Shown here: piece after piece, positions 54,910 through 64,000 of the stretch
Position numbering within the stretch: the first letter of the stretch is position 1
Layout of the letters: each line of letters starts with the position of its first letter
Assembly: GCF_900451095.1 (NCBI RefSeq)
Contig: NZ_UGHV01000001.1
Span: 682,001 to 746,000 of the forward strand
Direction of reading: 5' to 3'
Origin: Helicobacter canis
GTDB taxonomy: Bacteria; Campylobacterota; Campylobacteria; Campylobacterales; Helicobacteraceae
DNA: 64,000 bases
Program-made: the position numbers and the translations under genes
The notes under the pieces: generated by a model
Databases searched by the model: none
Told to the model about the DNA's origin: nothing
Seen by the model: only the letters and a program-made list of their open reading frames with translations

Positions 54910-57723
54910 ATGCAAGATTACATAGAAATCATCGGCGCAAGAGAGCATAATCTCAAAAATATCCACCTAAAAATCCCCAAAAATAAGCTTGTAGTCTTTA
55001 CCGGGCTTAGCGGCAGCGGCAAAAGCACTCTTGCCTTTGATACGCTCTATGCTGAAGGGCAGCGGCGGTATATCGAGTCGCTATCCAGCTATGCTAGGCA
55101 GTTTTTAGACCGCGTGGGCAAGCCTAGTGTGGATAAGATTAACGGGCTAACGCCAGCTATTGCAATTGATCAAAAAACCACGAGCAAAAACCCTCGCTCC
55201 ACCGTTGGCACGATCACAGAGATTTATGACTATCTGCGCTTGCTCTATGCGCGAGTAGGCACGCAGCACTGCCATTTGTGCGATAAGCCTATATCCTCTA
55301 TGACTTCTAGCGATATTATCGCCCAAGTCCTAGCTCTGCCAAGCGAGGCTAAAATGCTGATTTTAGCCCCAATCGTGCGAGAGAAGAAGGGCAGCTTTGC
55401 AGATAAGATTCAAGAATTGCGGCAAAAGGGCTTTGTGCGTGCGTATATCGATGGCGTGATGGTGCGACTTGATGAGGAGATCACCCTTGCTAAGACCAAA
55501 AAGCATAGTATAAAAATCATCATCGATAGAGCCCAAAACTCCCAAGAAAACGCCCCGCGCATAGCCCAAGCCGTGGAGAAAGCCCTGCAAGAGTCCTTTG
55601 GCGAGGTGGAGATAGAATACACCCTTGATGATAAGCATCACTTAATCCACTATTCCGAGCATTTTGCTTGTTTTGATTGTAAGGTGAGCTTTGAGCCGCT
55701 TGAGCCTTTGAGCTTTTCTTTCAACTCGCCTAAGGGGGCGTGTGAGAGCTGCTCGGGGCTAGGGAGTAAATATAGCATTGATTTGAAAAAGATTTTAAAC
55801 ACTTCTTTGCCGCTCAATGATGGCGGGATAAAGGTCATCTTTGGCTTTAATCGCAACTACTATGCCGAGCTATTTAAGGCATTTTGCAAGCAATATGGCA
55901 TAGATAGCACAAAAAGCTTTGATGAGCTAGATAAAACCAAGCAAAACACCCTGCTCTATGGCGGTAGTGAAGAAGTGGAGGTTATTTGGCGTAATAGCAC
56001 GCTAAAACGCCCGTGGAAAGGGATTTTGCAAATCGCGTATGATATGTTTAAAGATGAGCGAGATTTACACGACTATATGAGTGAAAAGCCCTGTGATGCG
56101 TGCGGGGCAAACCGCTTGAAGCGCGAGTCTCTTAGCGTGAAAATCGCAGATAAAGGCATAGGCGATGTGATCACTATGCCCATTGAAGAGAGCTATGCAT
56201 TTTTTGCCAATGAAAAAAACTTCGCCTATTTAAGCAAGCAGCAGAGCTTCATCGCCGCGCCGATTTTGCGCGAGATTATAGAACGGCTGTTTTTCTTAGT
56301 CGATGTGGGGCTAGGCTATCTTACCTTGCGCCGCGATGCACGCACAATAAGCGGAGGGGAAAGCCAGCGCATACGCATAGCCAGCCAGATAGGAAGCGGA
56401 CTTACAGGCGTGCTGTATGTGCTAGATGAGCCAAGCATAGGACTCCACGAGCGCGATACGCTAAAGCTGATTAAAACACTGCGCAACTTGCAAGAAAAGG
56501 GCAATTCTGTCATCGTTGTAGAGCACGATAGAGAGACGATTTTGCACGCGGATTTTATTGTCGATATTGGTCCGGGGGCTGGGGCTTTAGGCGGAGAGGT
56601 GATTTATAGCGGGGATTTAGCCGGTATGCTAGAGTCTAGCACGCTTACCGCCGAGTTTATCAACCGCAAGCGCGACATCTCCTACCAAACTAATCGCAAA
56701 AAAGAGCAGTGGCTCTCTATCAACAATGTCTCCATTAACAATATCAAAAACCTTAGCACCAAAATCCCACTGCAAAACTTCGTATGTGTTACAGGTGTGA
56801 GCGGTAGTGGGAAGAGCTCTTTGATCTTGCAAACCCTACTGCCCGTAGCCCAAGAGATGTTAAACAATGCGAGAAAAATCAAAAAATGCGATGGCGTGGA
56901 GATTGTAGGGCTAGAGCATTTGGATAAAGTGATTTATCTAGATCAAAGCCCCATAGGTCGCACCCCAAGGAGCAATCCAGCCACCTACACAGGCACGATG
57001 GACGAGATCCGTGCGATTTTTGCCCAGACAAAAGAGGCAAAAATCCTAGGCTTTGGGGTATCGCGCTTTAGCTTCAATGTGCGAGGAGGGCGGTGCGAAA
57101 AATGCCAAGGAGAAGGGGAAATCACCATAGAAATGCACTTCTTGCCAGATGTGCTAGTCAAGTGCGATCTCTGCCAAGGCAGCAAATACAACGCCCAAAC
57201 CCTGCAAGTCAAATACAAAGGCAAGTCCATAGCCGATGTGCTAGCAATGAGTGTAGATAGCGCGTGTGAGTTTTTCGCCAAGATCCCTAGAATCCACCAA
57301 AAGCTAAAGACCTTGCAAGATGTGGGGCTAGGCTATATCACCCTAGGGCAGAATGCCACGACACTAAGCGGCGGCGAGGCGCAGCGGATCAAGCTTGCTA
57401 AAGAGCTAAGTCGCAAAGACACTGGACGCACACTCTATGTGCTAGATGAGCCAACTACCGGGCTGCATTTTGGCGATGTGGATCGGCTCACAAAAGTGCT
57501 GCATCATCTCGTAGAGCTGGGCAATAGCGTGATTGTAGTCGAGCATAATTTGGATTTGATAAAAAACGCGGATTATATCATCGATATGGGACCTGAAGGC
57601 GGCGATAGGGGCGGAGAAGTGATCCTAGCAGGCGATGTCCCAAGCATTGTCAAAGCTGCGCCAAAATCACGCAGCTACACGGCAAAATTTTTAGCCAAAG
57701 AGCTAAAAGAGAGCAAGAAGTAA
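54910..57723 (+). CDS. uvrA: Excinuclease ABC subunit A
   Basis: 937 residues from the ATG at 54910 ([17 protein letters not shown]). Two ABC ATPase halves: Walker [10 protein letters not shown] (about 32-40) and GVSGSGKSS, signatures [13 protein letters not shown] and [13 protein letters not shown]; zinc fingers CHLCDKP, CESCSG and CEKCQGEGE. Damage recognition in nucleotide excision repair; partner of Mfd above. Confidence 0.97.
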   Translation: MQDYIEIIGAREHNLKNIHLKIPKNKLVVFTGLSGSGKSTLAFDTLYAEGQRRYIESLSSYARQFLDRVGKPSVDKINGLTPAIAIDQKTTSKNPRSTVGTITEIYDYLRLLYARVGTQHCHLCDKPISSMTSSDIIAQVLALPSEAKMLILAPIVREKKGSFADKIQELRQKGFVRAYIDGVMVRLDEEITLAKTKKHSIKIIIDRAQNSQENAPRIAQAVEKALQESFGEVEIEYTLDDKHHLIHYSEHFACFDCKVSFEPLEPLSFSFNSPKGACESCSGLGSKYSIDLKKILNTSLPLNDGGIKVIFGFNRNYYAELFKAFCKQYGIDSTKSFDELDKTKQNTLLYGGSEEVEVIWRNSTLKRPWKGILQIAYDMFKDERDLHDYMSEKPCDACGANRLKRESLSVKIADKGIGDVITMPIEESYAFFANEKNFAYLSKQQSFIAAPILREIIERLFFLVDVGLGYLTLRRDARTISGGESQRIRIASQIGSGLTGVLYVLDEPSIGLHERDTLKLIKTLRNLQEKGNSVIVVEHDRETILHADFIVDIGPGAGALGGEVIYSGDLAGMLESSTLTAEFINRKRDISYQTNRKKEQWLSINNVSINNIKNLSTKIPLQNFVCVTGVSGSGKSSLILQTLLPVAQEMLNNARKIKKCDGVEIVGLEHLDKVIYLDQSPIGRTPRSNPATYTGTMDEIRAIFAQTKEAKILGFGVSRFSFNVRGGRCEKCQGEGEITIEMHFLPDVLVKCDLCQGSKYNAQTLQVKYKGKSIADVLAMSVDSACEFFAKIPRIHQKLKTLQDVGLGYITLGQNATTLSGGEAQRIKLAKELSRKDTGRTLYVLDEPTTGLHFGDVDRLTKVLHHLVELGNSVIVVEHNLDLIKNADYIIDMGPEGGDRGGEVILAGDVPSIVKAAPKSRSYTAKFLAKELKESKK

Positions 57724-57741
57724 AAGTGGATTCTAGGGGGT

Positions 57742-57767
57742 GCGATTCAGTCTTGGGTGAGCAATGC
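57742..57767 (+). repeat. Left 26-bp end of the inverted-repeat element
   Basis: GCGATTCAG then CTTGGGTGAGCAATGC; pairs with 58557-58582 at 24 of 26 positions. Further in, ACCACAGTCCCCACC (57839-57853) pairs with GGTGGGGCTGTGG (58467-58479). Confidence 0.8.
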
Positions 57768-57994
57768 GATTGATTGCGCTATTTTTAGGACAACCGCAGA
57801 CCTCTAGTCTTGCTCTGCCCTAAAAATAGCGTAAAACAACCACAGTCCCCACCACAAAGCGCAGCTTCTTTAGAAAACAAGCGAAGCGGTGCAAGGCGAA
57901 GCCGCAGCAGGTTTCTTTAGTAATCCTTAGAATCGTGTTTTTCCAAAAGGGACTTCGCTCCTAGAATCCACTTTTACACTAGCAGCGTTTTATC

Positions 57995-58036
57995 GTCATT
58001 GCGAGCCGCTGCGGTAGCGGCGGCGTGGCAATCCAT
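57995..58036 (+). repeat. Hairpin repeat unit GTCATTGCGAG...GGCAATCC
   Basis: Ends GTCATTGCGAG and GTGGCAATCC, centre a GC-rich hairpin (CCGCTGC/GCGGCGG region). Related copies in the window: 20301-20340, 20395-20432 (reverse), 58167-58206 (reverse), 58364-58401 (reverse) and inside pabBC at 19061-19098 (reverse). Similar palindromic units are known in many unrelated bacteria. Confidence 0.8.
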
Positions 58037-58046
58037 TGGCATTCCA

Positions 58047-58112
58047 CTAGAATCCACTTTTGATAATCCACCGCTAAGGCACAAACACAAAGATACAAAA
58101 AGTGGATTCTAG
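58047..58112. repeat. Inverted pair of the 15-bp motif forming a hairpin
   Basis: CTAGAATCCACTTTT at 58047-58061 and AAAAGTGGATTCTAG ending at 58112, 35-nt loop: a perfect 15-bp stem. Could terminate transcription from either side. Confidence 0.75.
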
Positions 58113-58304
58113 CTTTTAGCCTTGCTTCAGTCCCTAGAATCCGCTTTTGTGTTTTTTTTGTGTTATGGATCGCCACGCTTTGCTAGCGCAAAGCTCGCGA
58201 TGACAGAAAAAAGCAGTGGATTGCTTTGGTCGCTTTGCTCCCTCGCAATGACAGGGGATATATGACAAGAAAAAGGGGCGTTTTCACAAAAGTCGGCGTT
58301 TTTC

Positions 58305-58358
58305 AAAAAGTGGATTCTAGGGATTAGGCAAGAATGGTAAAAGCTAGAATCCACTTTT
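58305..58358. repeat. Second inverted pair of the 15-bp motif
   Basis: AAAAAGTGGATTCTAG at 58305-58320 and CTAGAATCCACTTTT at 58344-58358, 23-nt loop, perfect 15-bp stem. Opposite order to the pair at 58047-58112. Confidence 0.75.
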
Positions 58359-58556
58359 GAAATGGATTGCCACGCGGTGCAAGCGGTGCTGCCAATGACA
58401 GAAAAGAGCTTTTTTAAAAAGCTTGTTTTATTTCACAAAGCTTGCTTTACTTCCGCGCGATTCTAAGGGTTGCGGTGGGGCTGTGGTAGCTTTGCGGCTT
58501 ATGGTAAAGGTTAGCGACTTAGCGTTCGTGCCTTTGCCATAAGCCGCAACACTGCC

Positions 58557-58582
58557 GCATTGCTCACCCAAAGCTGAATCGC
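58557..58582 (-). repeat. Right 26-bp end of the inverted-repeat element
   Basis: Partner of 57742-57767. Between this end and 58467 lies a 13-bp stem (TTGCGGCTTATGG/CCATAAGCCGCAA) of a different sequence from the left stem (CGCTATTTTTAGG/CCTAAAAATAGCG). Confidence 0.8.
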
Positions 58583-58613
58583 TTTAGAAAAAGTGGATTC
58601 TAGGGGCTAGGAT

Positions 58614-61325
58614 CTACTTGAGATCTGCCCAGCTATCACCTAGTGAAATAGTGGATTCTAGCGGGATAGCTAAGGGATAGATAGTATCCATAATATGCGC
58701 GATTTCTTTGGCGGATTCTAAGGCGTTTTGTTTGGGTAGCTCGAAAATTAGCTCATCATGCACTTGCAAAAGCATAGCGATATTTGAGCCTTGTATATGG
58801 CTATGGATTTGTAGCATAGCCATTTTGATAAGATCCGCCGCACTGCCTTGGAAGATCGTATTGACTCCTTCGCGCAGATAATTTGCACGCATAAAATCTG
58901 TGGCATAGCTAAAGTCAAAATACCGCCTATGCCCTAGCAGCGTCTGCGCATAGCCATTGTGCAAGATCTCTTGCTCTTTGGATTGTAAAAAGGCTTTGAC
59001 CGAGGGGAAAAAGTCAAAATAGCTTTGGATATAGGATTTTGCTTCGCTAAAGCTTATATCTAGCGTTTGGGATAATTTCCGCGCACCCATACCATAGATA
59101 AGCCCAAAATTTATGCTCTTAGCAATATGCCGCTTCTCTTGCGCTTGCTCTGGGGAAAACAAAATGCTAGCAGTTTGCAAATGTATATCTAGCCCCTTGC
59201 AAAACGCCTCTATCAGCGCAGAGTCCTGTGAAAAATGCGCGAGCAATCGCAGCTCAATTTGCGAGTAGTCAATTGAAAGCAGCGTGTAGTCATCACTCTT
59301 AGCACGGAATCCCGCGCGGATCAGCCTGCCTTGCTCGCTACGCACGGGGATATTTTGGAGATTGGGATTTTTAGAGCTTAGGCGTCCTGTGGCGGTGCCA
59401 CTTTGCAAAAATGAAGTATAAATCCTGCCATTATCATTATGCTTTAAAAGCGGCTCTACATAGGTGTTTTTCAGCTTGCTTATCTCTCTATATTCTAGGA
59501 TTTTAGGGATCACAGGGTGGGCATTTAGCAGGGCTTGCAAGGTCTTTTCATCAGTGCTATATCCGCCTTTAATCTGCCTTTGAGCCTTTAGCCCAAGCTT
59601 GTCAAAAAGCATAGATCCTAGCTGCTTGGGGGAGTTGAGATTAAAGACATCATTGCAAAGGGTGAAAATCTCTTGCTCTAGGGCTAGAAGCTCCTTGCTA
59701 AAGCGGGCTAAAAGTGCCTGAAAATACTCCGTGTCAATGCTAATCCCACAGCCCTCCATTTCCATAAGCACTTGGATAAAGGGAAATTCTAAGTCGTGAG
59801 CTAGGGCGTTTAGGTGGCTTAGATTTTTGGATTCTAGGGCGTGAGTGATGACATAAAAGAGCCTAAAGCTAGCAGCCGCATCTTCTGCGGCATACTCTGT
59901 GGCAGATTCTATGGAGACTTGGGAGAAGTCTTGCTTACCGCCTAGCGCATCGCTAAAGCTAATCATTGTGTGATTAAACCACTTGTGCATTTGCTCATCT
60001 AAGCCTACCTTGCTCGCACTATCATAGAGCCACGCCAAAATCATAGAGTCATAAATCTCGCGCTTTGGGCTTATGCCTAGCTTTTTGGCGATCTGCAAGT
60101 CGTATTTGAGATTATGCCCGATAAGTGGGTAAGAGAAAAGTAGCTCTAAAGCCGCCTTTGTATCTGCTAGAGAGAGCTGGCTTGGTGCGCCTAAGTAGGT
60201 GTGTGCCACAGGGACATAGTAGGCATTTTCTCCATCAAAGCAAAAGCTAAAGCCCACAAGCTCTGCCTTTCTTGTATCAAGCCCTGTGCTTTCGCAATCA
60301 TAGGCGATTTTGGTGTCTTTGGGCAGGGGGGCTAGCAGGGCTTGGATCTCTTCTAGTCTCCACAATGTATGGGCGGTGTAGTGGAATTGTGCAGAAGTGG
60401 ATTCTAGGGGCTGTGTGGGCTGGGCTTTGGGCTTTGAAGCGGCTTCGTGTTTGACATTCATCGGCTCGCCCGAGAGTCGCTGGATTATTTTGGTAAATTC
60501 ATAGCGAGTTAGCTCATCGAGGATTAAAAGTAGCGGGTTTTTCTCCGGCATAGCAAGAGCTTGGAAATCCACATCTAAGGGCAGATCTTTGACAAGGCTT
60601 ACAAGCTTTCTGCTAAGAAGTGCGCTAGGCTTTTGCTCTTTTATCGTGTGGGCTAGTCGCTTGCCAATGACTGCTTCTAGCTCATCTTCTCTAGCATACA
60701 TCGCATCAAGTGAGCCAAAATGCTCTAGTAGCTTGCACGCACTCTTTGCGCCTATGCCCTTAATGCCCGGGACATTATCGCTTGTATCGCCAACTAGGCT
60801 TTGATAGTCGATAAACAAATGCGGTGGCACGCCAAATTTCTGCTGGCACTGCTCTTGTCTAATTTCTACTTGCCGCACCGGATCAATTAGTGATACTTCA
60901 TCATCAATAAGCTGGTAGAGATCTTTATCGTGGCTGATGATATGCGTGCGTATGCCTTTTGCCTTTGCTATGTGGGCTAAAGAGGCGATCACATCATCGG
61001 CTTCATAGCCCTCTTTTGCAATTTTTATGAGCTGCATTTTCTCAATCCACTCAATGGCAATAGGCAGCTGCAAAAGCAGCTCTTGGGGCGTTTCTTGGCG
61101 ATTTGCCTTGTAGTCTTTATAAATGTCCTTGCGGATATTTCGCCCCCCACTCTCTAGGGCAAAGACAATATAGTCGTGTGGATTACTTTTATAAAGCTTC
61201 ATAATGAGATTGGCAAAGCCGGTAAGCAGCCCCGTGGGGAAGCCTTGGGAGTTTTGCAAGGGCGGGAGCGCGTAAAAACTACGGAAGAAAAATCCAAATG
61301 TATCAACAATAATGAGCTTTTGCAT
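58614..61325 (-). CDS. polA: DNA polymerase I
   Basis: 903 residues from the ATG at 61325 (MQKLIIVDTFGFF). Three domains: 5' nuclease (1-290, with GYEADDVIASLA and SLVGDTSDNVPGIKGIG), 3'-5' exonuclease (about 325-500) whose acidic residues are present (YDCESTG, NLKYDLQ, YAAEDAA), and polymerase (LLSIDYSQIELRLLAHFS, KSINFGLIYGMG, LQVHDELIFE). Gap repair and Okazaki fragment processing. Linker at about 311-316 contains a dispersed motif (LESTS). Convergent with uvrA. Confidence 0.96.
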   Translation of the reverse strand: MQKLIIVDTFGFFFRSFYALPPLQNSQGFPTGLLTGFANLIMKLYKSNPHDYIVFALESGGRNIRKDIYKDYKANRQETPQELLLQLPIAIEWIEKMQLIKIAKEGYEADDVIASLAHIAKAKGIRTHIISHDKDLYQLIDDEVSLIDPVRQVEIRQEQCQQKFGVPPHLFIDYQSLVGDTSDNVPGIKGIGAKSACKLLEHFGSLDAMYAREDELEAVIGKRLAHTIKEQKPSALLSRKLVSLVKDLPLDVDFQALAMPEKNPLLLILDELTRYEFTKIIQRLSGEPMNVKHEAASKPKAQPTQPLESTSAQFHYTAHTLWRLEEIQALLAPLPKDTKIAYDCESTGLDTRKAELVGFSFCFDGENAYYVPVAHTYLGAPSQLSLADTKAALELLFSYPLIGHNLKYDLQIAKKLGISPKREIYDSMILAWLYDSASKVGLDEQMHKWFNHTMISFSDALGGKQDFSQVSIESATEYAAEDAAASFRLFYVITHALESKNLSHLNALAHDLEFPFIQVLMEMEGCGISIDTEYFQALLARFSKELLALEQEIFTLCNDVFNLNSPKQLGSMLFDKLGLKAQRQIKGGYSTDEKTLQALLNAHPVIPKILEYREISKLKNTYVEPLLKHNDNGRIYTSFLQSGTATGRLSSKNPNLQNIPVRSEQGRLIRAGFRAKSDDYTLLSIDYSQIELRLLAHFSQDSALIEAFCKGLDIHLQTASILFSPEQAQEKRHIAKSINFGLIYGMGARKLSQTLDISFSEAKSYIQSYFDFFPSVKAFLQSKEQEILHNGYAQTLLGHRRYFDFSYATDFMRANYLREGVNTIFQGSAADLIKMAMLQIHSHIQGSNIAMLLQVHDELIFELPKQNALESAKEIAHIMDTIYPLAIPLESTISLGDSWADLK

Positions 61326-61505
61326 AATGAGCCTTTGTGCGATAGTCAAAGCAAAAGTATAACTAATTTGCGTATGGGTATCTAAGCTGCAATGATGAGC
61401 ATTTACTAGAATCCACTTTTGATATAGCGCAAATCTAAACTAATCCTAATGCCAAACTAGCTAGAATCCAGCGGAGTTTATAAATAGCAAAGAAGGAGTA
61501 AAAAT

Positions 61506-64000
61506 ATGGGCTACACACATCTACATCTTCATACAGAATACTCTATGCTTGATGGTGCTAATAAGCTAGAGGTGCTTGCCAAACGCTTAAAAAGCCTTGG
61601 TATGACAAGTGTCGCTATGACTGATCACGGCAATATGTTTGGCGCGATTGACTTTTATACCAAGATGAAAAAGCAGGGCATACTGCCAATCATAGGGCTT
61701 GAAGCCTATTTGCACAATGCCGATGAGCTAGGGGATAAAAGCTCCAAATCCCGCTACCACTTATGTCTGTATGCCAAAAATGAGCAAGGCTATAAGAATC
61801 TAATGTATCTTAGCTCCCAAGCTTTTATCCACGGATTCTACTATCACCCACGCATTACAAAAAAGCTCCTAAGAGAGCATAGTCAAGGGCTGATCTGCTC
61901 ATCTGCCTGCCTTGCAGGGGAGGTGAATTTCCACTTAAACTTAAGCGAGAGAAACTTGAAATACGGCGCAGGGGGCTATGAAGCGGCTAAAAGAGTCGCT
62001 CTAGAGTATAAAGAGATTTTTGGCGATGATTTTTACCTAGAGCTTATGCGCCACGGGATCCCCGAGCAAGTAGCCATAGATTCTCATATATTGCGCTTAA
62101 GCAAAGAATGCGGGATCAAGATCATCGCTACTAATGATGCCCACTATCCTACGCGCGATGATGCGGAGTTCCAAGAGGTGGCGATGTGTATCGGTATGGG
62201 GCGCACTCTACAGGATAAAGGTCGCTTGCGCCATAGTGTGAAAGAATTTTATGTCAAAAGCGAGCAAGAAATGGCAAGGCTTTTTGCCGATGTGCCACAA
62301 GCCTTAGAAAACACCCAAGAGATCGCGCGAAAATGCGCGGATTTTAGCATTGATCTAAAAGATGAGAAAAGCAACCCCCCAACTCCACCGACTTTCAAAT
62401 TTACCCAAGAATACGCCAAAGCTGAAGGGCTAGACTTTGAAAACGATGAAGAATACTTCATCTACAAATCCAAGCAAGGGCTAGAAAAACGCTTGCAAAA
62501 TATCCCAGAAGAGAAGCACCAAGAGTATCGCGAGAGGCTTGAGTATGAAATGGAGATTATCGCAAAGATGAAATTCCCCGGCTATATGCTCATTGTGTGG
62601 GATTTCATCAATCAAGCTAAGAAAATGGGCATACCCGTAGGTCCGGGGCGTGGGAGTGCGGCAGGGAGTCTTGTGGCGTTTTGCTTGGGGATTACAGATA
62701 TTGATCCTTTGCGCTATGACTTGCTCTTTGAGCGATTCTTAAACCCAGAGCGCGTGAGTATGCCTGATATTGATACAGACTTTTGTCAGCGCAGGCGCGG
62801 TGAGATTCTAAACTATATGATTGAGCGATATGGCAAATACAATGTAGCCCAAGTCATCACCTTTGGTAAAATGCTCGCAAAAGGCGTGATACGCGATGTC
62901 GCGCGCGTGCTAGATATGCCTATAAAAGATGCCGATAGCTTTGCCAAGCTTATCCCAGAAAAGCTAGGGATCACCTTGAAAGGCTATGAGAAAAATGGCG
63001 AGTTTATCGAAGGCGCGTGGGAGCTAGAGCCAAAGATCCAAGAGCTTGTAGCAAGCGATCCGCTAGCGGCGAAGGTATGGGAGTTTGCCCTAAAGCTAGA
63101 GGGCTTTAATCGCAATGCCGGTAAGCACGCAGCAGCTCTTGTGCTAGATAGTGAGAGAGAGCTATGGCATAAAACACCCCTATATGCTGGCACCGATGGG
63201 ATTATACTCACGCAGTATTCTATGAAATACCTTGAAGCAGTGGATTTGATCAAGTTTGACTTCTTGGGGCTAAAGACGCTGACAGTGATTGATGATGCGC
63301 TAAAAATCATCGCCGATCGCTATGGCAAGCAGATAGACTTCTTGCAAGTTGATGTCAATGATCCAAAAGTTTATGAAATCCTCCAAAGTGGCGACACAAT
63401 GGGGGTCTTCCAAGTGGAATCTGGTATGTTCCAGCGGCTTAATCGCAGACTAAAGCCCACAAACTTTGAAGATATTATTGCTATCATCGCACTTGGTCGC
63501 CCCGGACCTATGGATTCTGGTATGGTAGATGACTTTATCAATCGCAAGCACGGCTTAGAGCCTATCACATATATGTTCCCAGAGCTTGAGCCAATCCTCA
63601 AACACACCTATGGAACAATCGTTTATCAAGAGCAGATTATGCAAATTGTGCAGGTGATTGCTGGATTCTCACTAGGGGAGGCTGACCTTATCCGCCGTGC
63701 TATGGGGAAAAAAGATGAGCAGATTATGGCAGATAATAAGCAGAAATTTACCCTTGGTGCGGAAAATAATGGATTTGACAAACAAAAGGCAGCTGAATTA
63801 TGGGAGCTAATCGTGCAGTTCGCAGGCTATGGGTTTAACAAATCGCATTCTGCTGCCTATGCGATGATCACCTTTGAGACAGCGTATCTTAAGACTTACT
63901 ATGAGCACGAGTTTATGGCGGCATTGCTCACAAGCGAGTCAAACAAAATCGATAAAGTCGCAGAGTATGTCGAGGAGGCAAAGCGGCGCGGTATGGAGAC
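61506..64000 (+). CDS. dnaE: DNA polymerase III alpha subunit, 3' part outside the window
   Basis: 831 complete codons, open to the window end. AAGGAG about 7 nt before ATG 61506. N-terminal PHP domain (YTHLHLHTEYSMLDG, MTDHGNMFG, NDAHYPT), then the C-family polymerase core with catalytic acids in MPDIDTDF, GPGRGSAAGSLVAF and GYGFNKSHSAAYA. Main replicative polymerase. The rest (about 350 residues: C-terminal part of the finger region, beta-binding, OB) should follow beyond 64000. Confidence 0.96.
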   Translation, partial: MGYTHLHLHTEYSMLDGANKLEVLAKRLKSLGMTSVAMTDHGNMFGAIDFYTKMKKQGILPIIGLEAYLHNADELGDKSSKSRYHLCLYAKNEQGYKNLMYLSSQAFIHGFYYHPRITKKLLREHSQGLICSSACLAGEVNFHLNLSERNLKYGAGGYEAAKRVALEYKEIFGDDFYLELMRHGIPEQVAIDSHILRLSKECGIKIIATNDAHYPTRDDAEFQEVAMCIGMGRTLQDKGRLRHSVKEFYVKSEQEMARLFADVPQALENTQEIARKCADFSIDLKDEKSNPPTPPTFKFTQEYAKAEGLDFENDEEYFIYKSKQGLEKRLQNIPEEKHQEYRERLEYEMEIIAKMKFPGYMLIVWDFINQAKKMGIPVGPGRGSAAGSLVAFCLGITDIDPLRYDLLFERFLNPERVSMPDIDTDFCQRRRGEILNYMIERYGKYNVAQVITFGKMLAKGVIRDVARVLDMPIKDADSFAKLIPEKLGITLKGYEKNGEFIEGAWELEPKIQELVASDPLAAKVWEFALKLEGFNRNAGKHAAALVLDSERELWHKTPLYAGTDGIILTQYSMKYLEAVDLIKFDFLGLKTLTVIDDALKIIADRYGKQIDFLQVDVNDPKVYEILQSGDTMGVFQVESGMFQRLNRRLKPTNFEDIIAIIALGRPGPMDSGMVDDFINRKHGLEPITYMFPELEPILKHTYGTIVYQEQIMQIVQVIAGFSLGEADLIRRAMGKKDEQIMADNKQKFTLGAENNGFDKQKAAELWELIVQFAGYGFNKSHSAAYAMITFETAYLKTYYEHEFMAALLTSESNKIDKVAEYVEEAKRRGME

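Larger units (their letters stand above)
57724..58613. repeat. 890-bp repeat-rich gap between convergent uvrA and polA, no gene seen
   Basis: Holds nine copies of the 15-bp motif (57723-57737, 57961-57974, 58047-58061, 58097-58112, 58135-58149 with one change, 58305-58320, 58344-58358, 58587-58602 and one at polA's end). Hairpin units of the GTCATTGCGAG type lie at 57995-58036, 58167-58206, about 58223-58256 and 58364-58401. The outer edges carry a 26-bp inverted repeat (57742-57767 and 58557-58582, two mismatches). Two long stems lie just inside: 57777-57789/57819-57831 and 58493-58505/58537-58549. No coding frame or known RNA is apparent. Confidence 0.85.

Noticed and set aside
57777-57831. 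Structural RNA gene (SRP RNA, RNase P RNA, tmRNA, tRNA)
   Set aside because: The stem is clear, but none of the conserved cores of these RNAs is present; I see no cloverleaf anywhere in the window.
57724-58613. CRISPR array
   Set aside because: Repeats here are in mixed orientations with irregular spacing and no uniform spacers; no cas genes are near.
58614-61325. PolA lacking proofreading
   Set aside because: The three exonuclease motifs with their acidic residues (DCE, NLKYD, YAAED) are present.

Overview
This is a chromosomal window from a Campylobacterota bacterium, almost certainly a Helicobacter species other than H. pylori. The evidence is gene content and gene order known from H. 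pylori: csd2-csd1-ccmA-mfd, a csd4 / FliS-co-chaperone pair, bamD-lon, truD-htpX-folE, miaB with an HP0268-like gene, secA-lolC and pabB with a DUF2393 gene. The H. pylori-absent cydAB oxidase and the repeat-rich intergenic DNA point to another, possibly enterohepatic, Helicobacter. I could not run a search, so the species is left open.

Layout. 1-8.8 kb: helical cell-shape genes (csd2 partial, csd1, ccmA), mfd, a PepSY-type membrane protein, a flagellar co-chaperone homologue, csd4 and a DUF815 ATPase. 8.9-17.2 kb: BI-1 protein, lon and bamD (each broken by single-base deletions in this assembly), flgG behind a sigma-54 promoter, wecA with an inverted copy of its 3' end, and a frameshifted Maf-type flagellin glycosyltransferase. 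17.2-21.2 kb: DUF2393, pabBC, pabA, a repeat cluster and efp. 21.2-23.6 kb: an accessory island with a divergent HTH regulator and a three-gene operon (beta-repeat protein, voltage-gated channel, possible PD-(D/E)XK protein). 23.6-26.7 kb: cytochrome bd oxidase (DUF4492 gene, cydA, cydB, and a 38-codon membrane ORF). 26.8-34 kb: Gfo/Idh/MocA oxidoreductase, PAS protein, mutY, folE, htpX, truD, alr. 34-41.2 kb: cytochrome c-553, META lipoprotein, HD protein, Mla-type lipid transport operon, miaB. 41.3-48.6 kb: nusA, secA, lolC-type permease, RRM protein, hydrolase, DUF2147, YhcH. 48.6-64 kb: lctP, TraF-like outer-membrane protein, aroG, TSUP permease, gatC, uvrA, an 890-bp repeat region, polA and the 5' part of dnaE.

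The strongest unexplained signal is a 15-bp motif, AAAAGTGGATTCTAG and its complement, seen roughly 45-50 times (near-perfect copies, counted by eye) in coding and intergenic DNA on both strands. It behaves like a DNA-uptake sequence: it sits in variable loops of proteins (read as KVDSS or LESTF) and forms inverted pairs between genes. A second family, 38-42-bp hairpin repeats, clusters in the same gaps, and one copy has been taken in frame into the linker of PabBC. Other leads are a possible invertible wecA with two alternative 3' ends and an internal (GT)7 tract, the channel operon at 21-23 kb, and a CydX-like small ORF after cydB. Five single-base losses in lon, bamD and maf look more like assembly errors than biology.
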